Shown: positions 10,524 through 21,660, numbered from the stretch's first letter. The stretch: DNA of 64,000 nucleotides from Pestalotiopsis fici W106-1 (GCF_000516985.1 NW_006917096.1:1845606-1909605), one strand, 5' to 3'. Numbers and translations are program-made. The notes: a model not told the origin generated them from the sequence alone.

Positions 10524-13265
10524 TTAGTCATCAGTCAAATCCACAAAGCTTATATCGCTCTGTCGCCATCGACGGCTATTGCCTCGAGCCGGCTCTTTTC
10601 CGTCCGTTTCATCCACCACAATCTCCATCTCGCTAAAGAACCCGGGCATGCTCTTGCGCGGTGCGTATACCTTGGTCGTGCGCAAACCAAACGTGTTATC
10701 GAGCTTGCCTTGTTTCTTGCTTGCTTTTGTCGTTGTGGCTGCTGTCTTCTGCTTGGACTTGGTCAGAGGGACAGTAGAGGTGGCGGGTGGTTTAGGCCCG
10801 AGAGAAGTTCGCGTTTTGTGCGATAGGACAGGCGAGCTGTCTACCGTAATGGATTCCATCGCATCTGCAGGCATGGTAAAGGATGGCCGTGGTGAAGCAG
10901 GCAAAGATGGTGCCTTTGGGATACGGCCCGCAAAGGAACTCAGAGGAGGGAGGCCAAAATCGTCGTCGTCGTTGTCGTCGTCCGAGCCATCAAACCCCCC
11001 GAGATGTGGCTCTACAGATATGGTGCTAGCTCTAGAAAGAGGCGCCCGTTGGGATGCAAAGACATCATGATTTTTGGTTCCTCTGGGGGAATCGGCAGGC
11101 ATGGATTCAGTCCTAGCCAGCTTTCGACGGGATGCGACAACACCTTGTCGGGCAACAGGACTGGAAGGTCTGGATTCATGGTTGAATACACCTCCATCCA
11201 GAGTCCCGTCCACAGGAGTGCCAGATCTGCGTTTATGCGGACTTGGCGAAGACCTGGGAGAGCTCTGTCTGTCCGACGCTGAGGAACCCTCTCGGCTCAG
11301 ACGCGGGCGAGCATGCTTAACAGGCGATGTAAGGGGGCTTGATGCAATAAGTATGGCCTCGGTAGATGTCGTGATGGTATTAGCAGCAGGCTGCGAGTTG
11401 CATTTGCTAGGCAATCGTGAGCTTGCTATCGACCACGGGTTTACCGTTGGATCCGGTGGTGCGGCTTTGGCTCCTTTTCCCTTGGGACTCTTTGCGGATC
11501 TGGTGGACTGCTTACTATGTGTTGTGGACGGCCTTGTTGATTTGCAAGCCAATTCGCTCTGAGTTGACACCGGCTGTTTTTGTGAAGTAGCTGGGAATGA
11601 TCCAAGAGGATTGCGGGCTCTTGTGCTGCATGCAAGTGAACTGTTGTCTAAAGTCTCGAGCCCCTTCATAGTTGCCGGGATGTCTTTGCTAACCTTGACA
11701 AATTTGTCCAAGGCCCCTGCCTGCATCCCCCCGAGCTTGACCGTTGCTCTTGTTTTTGATACCTTTGTCTTGGTCTTCTTCGCAGCCTTTACTCGTTGGG
11801 ACTCTTCCCAGTCTTCTACCATGAGTGGCAGACCAATCTTGACTATTGTCTCGGGTATCCAGGATAAATCTGGCTCAGTGGGATTGAAAGGTTTCTTTGG
11901 CCCAACTTTGGCAGCTGAACCGTCTTCGTCTCCAAGGCCATCAAATTCATCGTCGCTGTTGAGGGCAATACCATCCCTGCCAAAAGCAATCTCTTCTTCT
12001 GGCTCTTCCTCAAAACTGTATCCAACTATCTCCGTGGGCGTAAAGGATACTCGGAGCTCGGGAGTTGCGTCTGTGCTGATGTGTTCTCGTCGATTTGTAA
12101 TAGCACGGGCGAGTCGACTCTCTTCTCTCTGCAAATCCTCCACTTCGCAATTCCGGCCTTCGCGATCAGCATGAAGCTGCATCATCTTCTTGACCAATAG
12201 ACAGGGTGCCAACACGCGGATAAACTTGATGGCGCCGCCCTGGTACTCCCAATCAAAGGTCTCGCGGACAAACTCTCGTAAGCCCACAATGTCCAATGGA
12301 TTGTCCCACGATTTGTTCCGAAATCTCTCGATGTGTGATAGGGGAGAAACTACTGGGTGCGTATAGTAACCCAAAACTTCGAGGTTTGGAAAGTCATCGG
12401 GAACAGACAAAGCTTTGTGCTTTGTGCGGAAAAGGCGGCTCTCGTTGGTGACCAATTCGTGCTTCAGTTTGTCCTTCCATTCCCTGAGACCATGGATATC
12501 AGATCGCTTCAAACGGCAGAGAGATTTGCCAAAACCGGCCCGCGCGGCTTCGCAAGCCAGCTTAACTCCGGCACCCGGTATGCCCTCGGGCAAATAGTCG
12601 CCACCACTCATAAGAGCGACCAAGACCATGCCCTCCCTGTCGAGACCAGATCCGCCCTGCTTCAGCTGAGCAGTGTCGTACATTGATATGTGTGTTGGTG
12701 TTTTCCCTTTGCCCTCGGCCGACCAATTTCTCATGGTCTTGGTGCAACCAAACATGATGGTATCCACATCTTCAGAGAGGACAGCGTCGACAATTCCGTT
12801 CTGTTGTAAAAATGCACACTCTGCCTCAGCCTCGCCAGGCGCATCGTGTGATTGGAACCCAAACAGCCGGATCATTCGCTTGGCCATGGAGGCAGCCACG
12901 CCATTGCCACGACCGGATCGCTTGTTGCGCTTGAAGACGGGCTTGTTTGGACCGTCAAAAACAAAGATGGGGTGGATGTGAAGACTCAGCAGGCGAAGTA
13001 GGCGATAGAAGAGCGTCCTGATTGCTGGATTTGAGCCACCTTTTGCTGCTTGAACTTGAAACTGCCATATGGAAATATCAATGGCCACTTTCAGAGGGCG
13101 GCCTGTCTGTTCCAGGTGATCGATAGCCAGCTTGGTGAGTGATATGCGCTGGCCGGGGCCGATCTCTTTGTAAATCCTTGAAAAAACCTAGGTCAGAGTC
13201 TGTAGAAGTGGCGACGCTGTCACCCCGAGACGAGTGATTATGTTCACATACCCTTTGATACCCAT
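10524..13265 (-). CDS. GEN1: XPG/Rad2-family Holliday-junction resolvase (GEN1/Yen1 type)
   Basis: Two exons, 13265-13252 and 13176-10524, encode 888 residues. The first exon is only 14 nt (Met-Gly-Ile-Lys-Gly); a 75-nt intron with GTATGT donor and CAAG acceptor follows. The protein starts MGIKGIYKEIGP, the catalytic amino end of this nuclease family. The XPG-N part (1-95) carries Asp38 and the FVFDG motif with Asp79. The XPG-I part holds GEAEAEC (Glu120/122/124) and SEDVDT (Asp141/143), and the helix-two-turn-helix region starts SGGDYLPEGIPGAG (Asp198). All metal-binding acids are therefore present. GEN1/Yen1 cuts four-way junctions symmetrically in the nucleus after replication and recombination. 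The last 450 residues are low-complexity and basic with many Ser-Pro sites, which in Yen1 are the sites of cell-cycle control; that parallel is inferred. It is divergent from the Arp10 gene. Confidence 0.92.
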
Positions 13266-13986
13266 TTTGAGCCTCTTGCAAGGCCAAAAGCCAATACTAT
13301 GTGCTATTCATGGGCGTAGCAAGTGCTGAAAGAAAAAAAATAAATGCAAATTAGCCAGTCGTTGATTGTTTTATAAGCCACTCGTGATGGTGTGCAAATC
13401 TTCACAAATGCCACCACATGAAAACTGAGGTCATGATTAAGGTGACGACGGCAAGTAGGAGGTAGGCAGGTACGTACAGAGTCAGTAACTTGCCGCCGAG
13501 TTTGACACTAACGATTGTCAATTTAGTGCCGGGCGGCTTGTTGACTTTGGTTTCCCCAGGGATCGCGGGGCAGACTTTAATTGGAATACCTGCACATCAA
13601 GTTCTCTGCATGTGCAGATGTTGGTTGTACTATTCGGTCTCGGTGCTTGGGACTGATTCAACCATCTCTTAGTATCTAGAATTGAACAGAAAATGCTATA
13701 AAGTAGTAATACTAGTGTCAAATTCCAGAAATTGTTGTGTCGAGCCATGATGTTTGTGGCCAAGAGACATGTAGCAAATGTCTCCCAGTCCAAGACGACC
13801 AGGGGTGCAAAGGAGCTCCAGACGCGACCTCTAGGAATTGGCGACATCATTCTCTTGGGAATACTGTACTTGCCGACCAGCGACCTTGAAGCAACACGGG
13901 ATTTTTTCAATGTTTTCTGCCATGATTTGACGACAATGCAGATCTGCATCCCCGCCTGATACCCCTACAGCAACAAGTCCAGCAAC
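13266..13986. promoter_or_regulatory. Divergent promoter region, GEN1 and Arp10
   Basis: About 720 bp separate two start codons on opposite strands, so both promoters must lie here. I see no clear TATA box. A GGTAGGCAGGTACGTAC stretch lies at about 13462-13478. Open frames such as 13518-13949 on the minus strand lack coding character. Confidence 0.4.
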
Positions 13987-15696
13987 ATGTCTTCCAGCGC
14001 GAACATACCCCATCGCACTATTTCGAGCATCCGGGGCGGCGCTGGCTCATCCAAGGAGGGCGTGCCGCATACACCAGCACGACCACATTCTAGCTCGATC
14101 ATAGGATCACCTTCGGGAGGACGAGTAGAGGAGGACGTAATTGTAATCGAGCTGGGTTGTCGAAATGTAAGGGTTGGCTTCGCTGGAGACTACGAACCCA
14201 AACGAATCATTACCTTCGACGCAGATTCGGACAAACGAGTTGGCGATTTAAGAGCTTGGGAAGCTGGATATGCCGAGAAATGGCGAGAAAGATTAGCAGG
14301 CCGGCCTTGGGGGTTTCAACATGAGCTGTTCCAGCTCGATTGCCGTGGGCAAGACATGGCCCTTGTCGGAGACAAGCTCGAACGCGGCCTCCGTGATGCC
14401 TTTGCGACACACCTGTTGCTCGACTCGACCAAGCCAAAGAAGATATCTCTCGTCCTCACGCCGGCCCTGCCACTGCCAATCATATCATCTGTGATCGATA
14501 CAATCTTCATTCACTTTCAAGCGCCTTCGATATCCCTCCTGTCGTCACCAGTTGCGACAACGTTTGCAGCTGGCATACGGTCAGCACTTGTGGTAGACAT
14601 CGGCTGGCACGAAACGACAGTCACGGGGATTTACGAGTATCGCGAGGTCAACACCATGCGATCGACAAGAGCAGGAAAGATGCTCCTGGAGGAGACGCGG
14701 AATTTCTTGGTCGACGCCATACAACCACGAACAGAGGCCACACAAGGCAGCATACCAACCACCAACGACGTTGTGGATTTTGAAGACTGCGAGGAGGTCG
14801 CAACGAGAATGCTATGGTGCAAAAAGGCCCATAGAACACCAATCCAAGATACACCATTGGGATTGCACACGCTACACGAACAGGATGAGAATGAGGGTGT
14901 AGATCCCACAGAGGACACCACACCAACTCCCATATACCTCTCATCTTGCAGCCCACCCAAAACTCTTCAGATACCCTTTTCCAAACTCGCAGAGCCATGC
15001 GAGGCAACCTTTTTCCAGACACCATATGCTACGGCCACATTTGACGACGAGGAGCTACCTATACATTTGCTTGTTTACTTGGTCCTGCTCAAGCTGCCGA
15101 TGGACGTTCGTGCTATCTGTATGTCTCGCATCATTTTCACAGGGGGCTGCTCAAAAGTTCTTGGGTTACGCCGCCGTGTCTTTGATGAACTACGTCTCCT
15201 AGTGGAGGAGCGCGGCTGGGATCCGGTGCAGGGCCGCGGTGTTCAGGCATATAGAAACAATCCCAAGCTAAAACGCAACGGTGGCACCAAGATTCGAGAG
15301 ACCCCCATCCCTTCCATCCAGACGCCAGAAGGTTCCGAGGACAAAGATGAGACACCAACACTAGGGGATCCATCCCTGGCACCTGCAGAAGAAGATCCTG
15401 TCAATTCTGCAATCTTGAAGGAAAAGGGCTACAAGCCTCCAGTACAAGGCACACTACGTGTCATTGATTCCATGGGACCCTGGATTGGCGCGAGCCTGGC
15501 GACACAGCTCAAGATCTCCGCCCTTGCAGCAGTGGAACGCGATCTTTGGATGCAACAAGGCCTGAATGGCGCCAGTAAACCCAACGAGATCGATGCCCAG
15601 GCACAGCAAACACGCATGTCGAGGCAAAGCATGGGCCCTGGAGGCCTGGCAAAGAGCCAAGGCAATTGGACTCTGGGGGTATGGGGTGCCGTATGA
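13987..15696 (+). CDS. ARP10: Actin-related protein, Arp10/RO-7-like dynactin subunit
   Basis: Single-exon gene of 569 residues with an actin fold. After about 48 disordered Ser/Pro residues comes the first nucleotide-binding loop, VIVIELGCRNVRVGFAGD (51-68). The second is ALVVDIGWHETTVTGIYEY at about 199-217, and the conserved FTGGCSKVLGLRRRVFDEL lies near 382-400. The long Ser/Pro N-terminus, the acidic insert near 295-315 and the weakly conserved hinge fit the Arp10/Arp11 branch (RO-7 of Neurospora), which caps the pointed end of the dynactin Arp1 filament and supports dynein-driven movement of nuclei and vesicles. It is not Arp2, Arp3 or a chromatin Arp by its insertions, but that assignment rests on recalled family features. 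The end of the protein repeats the actin-like WIGASLATQL. Confidence 0.8.
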   Translation: MSSSANIPHRTISSIRGGAGSSKEGVPHTPARPHSSSIIGSPSGGRVEEDVIVIELGCRNVRVGFAGDYEPKRIITFDADSDKRVGDLRAWEAGYAEKWRERLAGRPWGFQHELFQLDCRGQDMALVGDKLERGLRDAFATHLLLDSTKPKKISLVLTPALPLPIISSVIDTIFIHFQAPSISLLSSPVATTFAAGIRSALVVDIGWHETTVTGIYEYREVNTMRSTRAGKMLLEETRNFLVDAIQPRTEATQGSIPTTNDVVDFEDCEEVATRMLWCKKAHRTPIQDTPLGLHTLHEQDENEGVDPTEDTTPTPIYLSSCSPPKTLQIPFSKLAEPCEATFFQTPYATATFDDEELPIHLLVYLVLLKLPMDVRAICMSRIIFTGGCSKVLGLRRRVFDELRLLVEERGWDPVQGRGVQAYRNNPKLKRNGGTKIRETPIPSIQTPEGSEDKDETPTLGDPSLAPAEEDPVNSAILKEKGYKPPVQGTLRVIDSMGPWIGASLATQLKISALAAVERDLWMQQGLNGASKPNEIDAQAQQTRMSRQSMGPGGLAKSQGNWTLGVWGAV

Positions 15697-16265
15697 TACC
15701 ACAACATTCTTCCAATAGATGATGACGATGAATAGAATCATATGTAATCCTTGCATTGCACAAAGTGCCCGGTTCTGCAGCATTTGAAGCCCATCATCAG
15801 CTCTAGAAAATCCCATCAATTTATCTCTGTCAGCTTTTTTCATTCTCATTGCTGACCAACTCAGATCGCTTTTCGGTGATACAAATTTCTGCATTTGATC
15901 CAGCTCGTGCAAAAAATTGCTAATGCTGAAGTGTCCTTTGGTAAAGAGTTGTGCCAATCTACCAGCATTCCAATAAGGAGGCAGTCAACGTGGCCTGAGA
16001 CAAGCGCCGACTTCTAGTCACGACACCAAGACATCATTTCCCAGCTGACATGGAGGATATACAGATCATGTTCAAAACGAAGGGATGGCTCAGGAATCCT
16101 CAGTTTTAATGTGATTGTCTCAATATTTATGGTTCTAGACTGTCCCTTTCTCGTCTTTTCTTTCTATTCCCCTGAATTTGTTTCCCAGAATTGCTACTTT
16201 GTCCCTACCCCTAATGGCAGTTTTAGTATATGGCCTTGGGCTCATAGTCGTCTCGATACTTTGCC
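15697..16265. other. Intergenic spacer
   Basis: Tandem spacing between two plus-strand genes. The minus-strand frame across 15454-15957 overlaps the Arp10 coding region and has no motif. No repeat or RNA gene is seen. Confidence 0.45.
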
Positions 16266-17279
16266 ATGCTCGAGAACCACATTTGGTCTTCAAGAAGGTA
16301 TTCGCGGCTCAAAGCTATGGAAGTCCCACTCCATCAACCATCATACTCGAGCCGAAAGCGCAGAAGATACATTAATATTCTCGGATCGGTGTTTTTGTTG
16401 ATACTTGTGAATCATTTCTATTGGCAACAGAGGCACAAGTTGCTTCTCGATTCGTCGGAACATGAACGTATTTCGTCCAAGATATGGCAAATATCACTGC
16501 CCCGTTCACAGTCGCCAAAGGACCTCGCCATCGACCCCGAGCAGCTCAGTGACACGCGGTCGTGGATCGCCATGAATCCCGATTACGAATACCGCCTGGT
16601 TGGTTTAAAGAGCGCCGACCGCTTCGTGGACGAGCATTTTGCCCACGATTCCGAAGTCTTGCGCATGTACCACGGGCTCAGAAACCCCGGGTTGAAATCA
16701 GACCTTTTACGCTACCTCATCCTGTCCGTCCAGGGCGGCGTCTACTGCGACACGGACACGCTGGCCCTCAAGCCCATTGACGAGTGGGTGCCCGAGTGCA
16801 TGCGGGACCGCGTGCGGCTGGTCGTTGGTATCGAGTTTGACCAGCTCGGGGGGTCGAGCTGGGCCGACATACCGCACGAGTTACAGTTCTGCCAGTGGAC
16901 CATTGCGGCGGCGCCGGGACACGCCGTGTTCACGAGCATGATCCGGCGGGCCATTGACTCTCTAGACGGCCTGTCGAGGGCCTACAATACCACGTTATCG
17001 GCACTTGCGCCCACCAGCCTCGAGGTCATGAACTCGACGGGGCCCGCGGCCTGGACCGACGTCGTGTGGGAGCAGCTGCAGCTCGCGGACCCGCAGAACC
17101 TGACAGAGCTCAAGGACCTCTCGGGCATGACGGCGCCCCGGCTCTATGGCGATATTTTGGTCTTGCCCATTGATGGATTTGGCATGGGACAGCCGCATTC
17201 GCATAGCACCAACGATGGGTCGATCCCGGCTGCTGCGAATCTAAGGCATAAGTTTCGTGGATCGTGGAGAGACGGCTGA
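16266..17279 (+). CDS. GT32-type mannosyltransferase-like protein (OCH1 family)
   Basis: Single-exon gene of 337 residues with the layout of a type II Golgi membrane protein: a short cytosolic tail with KRRR at 31-34, one membrane anchor at about 35-51 (INILGSVFLLILVNHFYW), then a lumenal domain. The family's opening motif KIWQI is at 72-76. The nucleotide-sugar and metal site is GGVYCDTDTLALKP, with the DxD at 162-164, and the acceptor-side block NPGLKSDLLRYLILSVQGG precedes it. OCH1-family enzymes add alpha-1,6-mannose to N-glycans from GDP-mannose; the exact linkage made here cannot be read from the sequence, and initiating OCH1 enzymes are usually longer. A second possible start is Met18 at 16317, which would still leave the basic tail and anchor intact. 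Confidence 0.85.
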   Translation: MLENHIWSSRRYSRLKAMEVPLHQPSYSSRKRRRYINILGSVFLLILVNHFYWQQRHKLLLDSSEHERISSKIWQISLPRSQSPKDLAIDPEQLSDTRSWIAMNPDYEYRLVGLKSADRFVDEHFAHDSEVLRMYHGLRNPGLKSDLLRYLILSVQGGVYCDTDTLALKPIDEWVPECMRDRVRLVVGIEFDQLGGSSWADIPHELQFCQWTIAAAPGHAVFTSMIRRAIDSLDGLSRAYNTTLSALAPTSLEVMNSTGPAAWTDVVWEQLQLADPQNLTELKDLSGMTAPRLYGDILVLPIDGFGMGQPHSHSTNDGSIPAAANLRHKFRGSWRDG

Positions 17280-18382
17280 AAAATGTGGCGTTGTCTGGAT
17301 GGCGCTCTAATTTCTCTGTTGCGGCGGGTGAAGTGGTCACTCTCTGACACTCTTGGATAATGGTGTTCACCTTTGTGTGTGAGATTTTGGTTTTCGGCGT
17401 CGGGTGTAATCCGGTAAATGCTTTGGTATAAGCAAAATGGCCTTCTTCTCATGGTGGTCTTATTCTGAAAAGGTGAAGACTTGCTCATGATTTTCTCCAA
17501 TATGGAGGAAACCTAGCTTGAGTTCTATTCGTGTCAATGGCAACTGAGTTGAGGTAATGTTCAATAATCCCGTCGTTCGATACATCAGCCAAGTCTTGCG
17601 GATTAAACGCATATTCATATAGTGCTGTTTTCATGATGTGCTGTCAACATGATTCGCCAACATATCACGTATGATTTTGACCATCTTGAGAAGGCAAGTA
17701 TGATAGGAAGATGCAATTCGAAATGATAGAGCAAGTGAGTTGCAGACCAGGGAGTCAACCAAGTGAAAGCTAAACCAGGGACTGGTGAATTGAGGTCACA
17801 GTACATCTGAGTGGCGTTGCATTGGCATGTACATATTTACGTGTTCAATTCCTCCATGGGCCATCGACGATTTTCAGGTTACTAAGAGCTGCAAGAGAAA
17901 AAGGCTGATTTCGGATTCAACCTTAACCTAGCGAAACTGGCAACATCTCGCCCACCAAGTCGCTTGATCCCGTGCTGACGTTGGAACTTTGGGTGTGCAC
18001 TCTATGTGACTACAGTTTCAGCCCAATACATGTGATCGCACATGGATGAGATAATTCAGTTATTGTTTTTATGTTCTGTACCATTGTTTGGTTCAAAGAA
18101 AAGACGTATTTATGCATACATAATAATAGTACTAGCATTCCCAAGTCTAATACCCGGGCTGCTTTCGCCAGAGTATAGTAATAATTATACACTGCGTAGT
18201 GGTCAATATGTACTACCTGAGCTACCCCTGCAAGCTTGCGGGGCAGCTCTCAGACCCACTTAAAATTGGGCAGTCGCGGATCGCAAGACATCGGATCATA
18301 TTGAACAAAGTCACAAAGAGAGACGTACAGCGGTCATACAGTTGAGCAGGACCATTTTTGAAGTCCTGGGCTGTGTATCAAC
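17280..18382. other. Intergenic, 1.1 kb
   Basis: No gene supported. A GTGTTCAATTCCTCC at 17841-17855 resembles a tRNA T-arm, but no matching acceptor, D or anticodon arm can be folded around it. The right half holds the promoter of the seryl-tRNA synthetase gene. Confidence 0.45.
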
Positions 18383-19927
18383 ATGTTGCGGCTTTCCGCC
18401 AGACCATTTGTCTGCCGCCAATGCCGCCTGCAAGCTCCGAAGCCGCGCTTCTTCCACGCGTCGTCGTGGCTCTCGAGCTCCAGTTCAACCCCAAGTCCTG
18501 CAGAACCTGCCCCGATACGGCCAACGACGGCCCCGAGGCCAAACATTGACATCAAGCACATACGACAGAATGCGACACTACACGAACAGAATTGCTTAGA
18601 GAGGAATTATAAGGCACAGAGTACCTATCCGGACCGCATCAACAACCTACACCAGCAATGGCAGGAGCATCAGAGGGAAGGGCGCCACCTTCGCGAGCGA
18701 AGCAATTTGCTCCGGAGGCAGATTGCAAACCCGGCCACGATACAAGGCGAGGAGAACCCAGAAACGCTCCAGCTCAAGGATATGAGCAAGGAACAACTCC
18801 TCGAGGAGGCAAAGCAACTGAAGGAGAAGCTCTCGGTCATTGAGCGCAACGAGAGCAAACTCACGGCCGAGATTGAGGACCTTGCCCTGCAAATCCCCAA
18901 CTTGACAAGCGAGCAGACACCACGAGGCGACGAGGCTCTTGTGCTGTCCTACATCAACGACCACCCCGAGCCACGGCCTGCAGAGTCGGACAGGGTATGG
19001 CGGTCTCATGTGCACATTGGCTCGGAGCTGGGACTGCTCGACTTTGCCGGCGCCGCGACAACTTCCGGATGGGGATGGTACTATCTGCTCGACGAGGGTG
19101 CGCAGTTGGAGCAGGCCCTCATCAACTTTGCCCTTGCAGTAGCCACCAAGCACGGCTGGAGGCAGGTTACGCCACCCAGTATCGTGTACGGGCACATTGC
19201 CGCAGCTTGCGGTTTCCAGCCCAGGGATCAACATGGCGAGACACAGATTTACGCTCTTGCCCAGTCTCAAGCTGACCGGGAGCGTGGCAAGCCCGAGCTC
19301 GTGCTCGCTGGTACGGCAGAGATTCCGCTGGCGGGCATGAAGGCAAACACCATCATTGATGAGAGTGACTTGCCCATGAAGCGCATTGGCGTCTCGAGAT
19401 GCTACCGAGCCGAGGCAGGTGCGCGCGGCGTGGACACAAAGGGTTTGTACCGAGTACACGAGTTTAACAAGGTCGAGATGTTTGCCTGGACGGAACCCAA
19501 CATGTCCTCGACGACCGAAATCTTTGATGAGATGCTCGACATACAGACCGAGATCCTGGAGATGCTGGGCCTACACTGCCGAATTCTCGAGATGCCGTCT
19601 ACGGATCTCGGCGCCTCTGCCACGCGAAAGTGCGATATCGAGGCCTTCTTCCCCTCGAGAAGGCAAAAGGATGATGGATGGGGTGAGGTGACCAGTGTCA
19701 GTATCTGCACCGACTACCAGACGAGAAGACTTGCCACAAGATTCAAGTCGTCTGGAAAGGTGATCTTTCCCTGGACCGTCAACGGTACTGCCTTGGCTGT
19801 ACCACGTGTTCTTGCCGCAGTTCTGGAGAATGGATGGGATGAGTCACAAATGAGTGTCAAGTTGCCAGAGTGCCTTTGGCCGTACATGGGCAAGGAGAGC
19901 ATCGACTTGAAGCATCGACTGAAATGA
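18383..19927 (+). CDS. DIA4: Mitochondrial seryl-tRNA synthetase
   Basis: Single-exon gene of 514 residues. The first 35 residues are rich in Arg, Ser and Ala with no acid (MLRLSARPFVCRQCRLQAPK), a typical matrix-targeting presequence. An N-terminal tRNA-binding helical hairpin follows (about 75-185, with LRERSNLLRRQI and the LKEKLSVIERNESKLTAEIE coiled coil). The class II core contains a motif 2 region CYRAEAGARGVDTKGLYRVH at about 340-359, followed by EFNKVEMF, and motif 3 NGTALAVPRVLAAVLENG at about 466-483. The serine/ATP pocket TAEIPLAG is at about 313-320. The enzyme charges mitochondrial tRNA-Ser. The yeast orthologue DIA4 links mitochondrial translation to filamentous growth. Confidence 0.93.
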   Translation: MLRLSARPFVCRQCRLQAPKPRFFHASSWLSSSSSTPSPAEPAPIRPTTAPRPNIDIKHIRQNATLHEQNCLERNYKAQSTYPDRINNLHQQWQEHQREGRHLRERSNLLRRQIANPATIQGEENPETLQLKDMSKEQLLEEAKQLKEKLSVIERNESKLTAEIEDLALQIPNLTSEQTPRGDEALVLSYINDHPEPRPAESDRVWRSHVHIGSELGLLDFAGAATTSGWGWYYLLDEGAQLEQALINFALAVATKHGWRQVTPPSIVYGHIAAACGFQPRDQHGETQIYALAQSQADRERGKPELVLAGTAEIPLAGMKANTIIDESDLPMKRIGVSRCYRAEAGARGVDTKGLYRVHEFNKVEMFAWTEPNMSSTTEIFDEMLDIQTEILEMLGLHCRILEMPSTDLGASATRKCDIEAFFPSRRQKDDGWGEVTSVSICTDYQTRRLATRFKSSGKVIFPWTVNGTALAVPRVLAAVLENGWDESQMSVKLPECLWPYMGKESIDLKHRLK

Positions 19928-20554
19928 TGAAAAGTAATTCCAGCATAGTAAGCTTGTACAGTAGCAATCATGTATCATAGACGCCAGGATCAAGGCATAC
20001 TCCATCATGAGACTAATTTGACATGAATGAAGACTCCATTACTTGTTACTCACTATGGCTAAAATGCTACATGTTCAAGTTGCCCGGTACCCAATTGATA
20101 GAGTAGATGAAAAATGAAATATGGATATGGTTCAGATAATAGTCCAGAGTTGGCAGTGCTCAAACAAGAGAAGCCAGGCCAGGCGGAGCAGTCCAGATGT
20201 TAAGTTGACCCGGCTGAAATAAACCAAGCAATGAATAGAATAGTATTCCAGCTAGGCAGCACTCATGTTTGGGAGTCTCTACTGTGTAGTCTTGCTAAGC
20301 ACTAGGTATTATTTGATTATCAACTTGTGGCCAACCCAAACCACGTGAGCTGGGCCGTTTGCAAACGGCCAGACGCTGCGGCTGGCAGCAAGGCATCCAG
20401 TCTCAAACTGCGACCGCCGCCGCCTGGGAATTGGGAGTCTTTCAATTCTCACCGCCCTCACAGGCGCATTGGGGTGGGTCCATTTGCCGGCTTGGATTGT
20501 CGCGCCGGCCGCGATTGTCCGTTTGTTGTAATCAGTGGCCAGCCCGGACAGTAG
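19928..20554. other. Intergenic spacer with promoter at its right end
   Basis: An AATAAA at 20218-20223 may serve the synthetase mRNA. Base composition changes sharply at about 20340: the next 200 bases are GC-rich (CCGCCGCCGCC near 20413) and lead to a TATA-like box. Confidence 0.4.
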
Positions 20555-20561
20555 TATAAAT
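20555..20561 (+). promoter_or_regulatory. TATA-like box TATAAAT
   Basis: TATAAAT is followed 30-70 bases later by a pyrimidine-rich tract (CTTTTCTTTTTCCCTCTTCC near 20588-20608), the usual arrangement of a fungal core promoter and start site. It would drive whatever transcript covers 20.6 kb and beyond, possibly the cysteine-rich gene at 22681. Confidence 0.45.
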
Positions 20562-20735
20562 CTTCCCCCATCTCGCAGGCGACGCCGACTTTTCTTTTTC
20601 CCTCTTCCTCTCTCTCCATCATCATTATCATTCATTATCCTTGTTAACCATTCATTATCCTCATTATCTTAATAATTATCATTATCACACTCACATTATC
20701 CATCCTACCAAGTCTCAGTCCCGTCCTCTTCCAGC

Positions 20736-20917
20736 ATGGCCAAGTCTTGTTCGCCGACAACAGACTTGAACATGATAATGTAAGTTTTGGTGTTAATATT
20801 TGTTACTTGCATGACAAACAATGACCGTCGCCATTCGAAAACAGGACTTGCATCATTCTTCGGCGACCATTTCGGCTGTCGTCATGTCATTGTCCCTTCT
20901 CGCGAGACGTCTGTTGA
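20736..20917 (+). other. Candidate short spliced ORF in a leader
   Basis: An ATG in good context (CAGCATGGCC) opens a frame of 44 nt up to a GTAAGT donor at 20780; an AAAACAG acceptor ends at 20844. Spliced, the frame reads 38 codons to a TGA at 20915-20917; unspliced, it stops after 15 codons at 20781-20783. It has no recognisable domain. It could be a tiny gene, or an upstream ORF and leader intron belonging to the gene at 22681. Confidence 0.35.
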
Positions 20918-21273
20918 TGCCACTTGCCGTCACGCGACTCGCCGACAAGGGCACAAAAGCCTTTTTGGGTGTGATGCACTGCATCCTCCTCCTTACACGG
21001 GTTGGTCTACAGACCCCCCCTCCCGAGCACCATGGTGAATGGGAACACGGGTGGGTTTCCGGATCCCCCCCTCCTGAGCACCATGGGTGCCGGCCCCGGT
21101 GTAAGTGTTTCTTTTTAGTCCGTCATTTCGTCCCATCGTCGTCGTCACAGCTGCCATGTTCCTTTTGTCACAACTGGTTCCAGTTGCGGCTGCTCTCCTC
21201 TCCGCTCTCCTTCCGGACCCGCTCTCCTTCCGAACCTGCCCTCTTCTCGGACCCGCTCTTCTTCCGGACCTGC

Positions 21274-21358
21274 CCTCCTTCCGGACCTACCCTCCTTCCG
21301 GACCTACCCTCCTTCCGGACCTACCCTCCTTCCGGACCTACCCTCCTTCCGGACCTAC
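21274..21358 (+). repeat. 17-bp tandem repeat, five exact units
   Basis: Five perfect copies of CCTCCTTCCGGACCTAC stand head to tail, preceded by degenerate copies from about 21195 (CTCTTCTTCCGGACCTGC and similar). Because 17 is not a multiple of three, all frames stay open across it, which produces the long but meaningless Pro-Ser-Phe-Arg-Thr frames seen here. Confidence 0.9.
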
Positions 21359-21660
21359 CTCTTCTTCACCCGGACCGGATTCAACCCGCTCTTTGACTCG
21401 AGTCGTTCAACTCCAGTCTTTCACACTACATTCACTCATCCCTTCCCTTCCATCTGCAACTCATCCATAGAAGTCTTGCGAACTTCGCCCTTGATCTTCG
21501 CCCTTGTCTTCGGCTTGACCATCCAGGGGGTCCAACCTTGCCACCATATTCACCATTCACACATGGGACGAGATCAACAATCCTACTCTGCCCGTGTCAT
21601 CTCCCACTTCATCGATCATATTCACTTGTCACGCACCAGACTGTGTCAGCTCTGCTACAT

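Noticed and set aside
11611..12174. 187-codon plus-strand frame inside GEN1
   Set aside because: Antisense shadow of the conserved resolvase coding region.
17841..17855. tRNA-like T-arm (GTTCAATTCC)
   Set aside because: No acceptor stem, D arm or anticodon arm can be paired around it.
18647..19459. 270-codon minus-strand frame
   Set aside because: Antisense shadow of the seryl-tRNA synthetase.
20821..21396. 191-codon plus-strand frame
   Set aside because: Runs through the 17-bp tandem repeat, where every frame stays open because 17 is not a multiple of three; it also starts inside the candidate intron.
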